DNA of 64,000 nt from Amoebidium appalachense. Taxonomy: Eukaryota > Ichthyosporea. Below the pieces are notes generated by a model, which made no database searches, was not told the DNA's origin, and worked only from the letters and a program-made list of their open reading frames with translations. Position 1 is the first letter of the stretch. Each line of letters begins with the position of its first letter. Below, one piece after another: positions 63,541 through 64,000 of the stretch. The translations under genes were made by a program, and so were the position numbers. The stretch lies in contig CAVNZM010000006.1 in assembly GCA_963693365.1 (NCBI GenBank), positions 5,146,001 to 5,210,000 of the forward strand. Reading direction: 5' to 3'.

Positions 63541-64000
63541 AAAAAAAAAAAAAACCGCGGGGCCACCCATCAACCCATCCATTACCACCACCACCATCAC
63601 CACCACAAAAAAGGTAAAATGCGAAGGCAAAGGGGGAAAGCACGGTTGCGTACGTCCTGACAATAACCACCATTCTTTCTTCTAATCATATAAAAACCAA
63701 TAATTAAAATCAAGCCGAATAAGTCGGTGTCTGTGTGGGTGGGCCCAAAAGGATGACTGAAGCCATACCCGCATTGACCACTCCACAGAGATTGGTTGGC
63801 AGACACATTGCCATAGCAACGGCCCCTCCCATTGGCTGCCCGGCCGCCATAAATCCTGCCTTAACCACCCACGGCACCCACAACAGTGCATGCAAGAAAA
63901 TCACTGCTTGCATGACCATGGCCATGTGCCGTAGCCGCCGCACCAACTGCATGTTTTGATTGGTTGGATCTGCTCTGCCCTCCTCTGCTCCTCGTCTTTG
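61699..64000. other. 3' flank of MCM3AP and right edge, no confident gene
   Basis: Poly(G) at about 61741-61775 and 62751-62789, a C7G7 palindrome near 62600, AT-rich unique sequence at 62870-63350, and poly(C)/poly(A) at about 63482-63554. An AATAAA at about 62903 is a possible but distant poly(A) signal. The last 230 bases are GC-richer and contain three ATTGG (inverted CCAAT) motifs. Confidence 0.5.
63710..64000 (-). CDS. Possible partial hydrophobic ORF at the right edge
   Basis: An open frame runs from the window end to a TGA at 63710. It contains two hydrophobic stretches (AVIFLHALLWVPWVVKAGFM; GVVNAGMASVILLG) that could be membrane helices. It could be the last exon of a gene beyond the window or a chance frame in a CCAAT-containing promoter. 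I recognise no family. Confidence 0.2.
   Translation of the reverse strand, partial: QRRGAEEGRADPTNQNMQLVRRLRHMAMVMQAVIFLHALLWVPWVVKAGFMAAGQPMGGAVAMAMCLPTNLCGVVNAGMASVILLGPPTQTPTYSA

Overview
The window is nuclear DNA from an intron-rich eukaryote. Four spliced protein genes can be rebuilt exon by exon with unbroken reading frame, together with five identical tRNA-Glu genes. Introns are short to medium, use GT-AG ends, and are packed with (CA/GT)n, (GA/CT)n and homopolymer C/G tracts of 20 to 64 bases. The protein set (a membrane-anchored carboxypeptidase D, condensin CAP-D2, and an FG-repeat GANP/MCM3AP with its animal-type C-terminal domain) looks opisthokont or holozoan-like. The sequence alone does not let me name the organism.

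Layout. 178-5300 (+): 3' part of a carboxypeptidase D gene cut by the left edge. 5301-7904: convergent intergenic DNA. 7905-15861 (-): seven-exon gene for an unrecognised 445-residue basic, probably nuclear protein. 15862-17898: intergenic, with a weak candidate for a small divergent (+) gene. 17899-38003 (-): complete 33-exon condensin subunit 1 (NCAPD2) gene, 1373 residues. 38004-38802: compact divergent promoter with three CCAAT boxes and an E2F-like site. 38803-61698 (+): complete 24-exon GANP/MCM3AP-type TREX-2 scaffold gene, 1879 residues. Intron 11 of this gene holds a tandem array of five tRNA-Glu(CUC) genes. 61699-64000: no confident gene, with a possible partial (-) ORF at the right edge.

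The most unusual signal is a dispersed repeat family in the introns. Full copies are 372 bp (50979-51350 and 56697-57068). They end in TTCAAA followed by a poly(C) tract, carry a conserved hairpin next to tRNA-like box motifs, and occur as 5'-truncated and diverged copies. A shorter related subfamily has the same kind of poly(C) end. Every clear copy lies in the sense orientation of its host gene. A second unusual pattern is the repeated duplication of an exon tail plus its 5' splice site into the downstream intron, seen at three loci.

NCAPD2 and MCM3AP share one short promoter region. Both products act in the nucleus (mitotic chromosome condensation and mRNA export), so co-expression in dividing cells is plausible but is inference.
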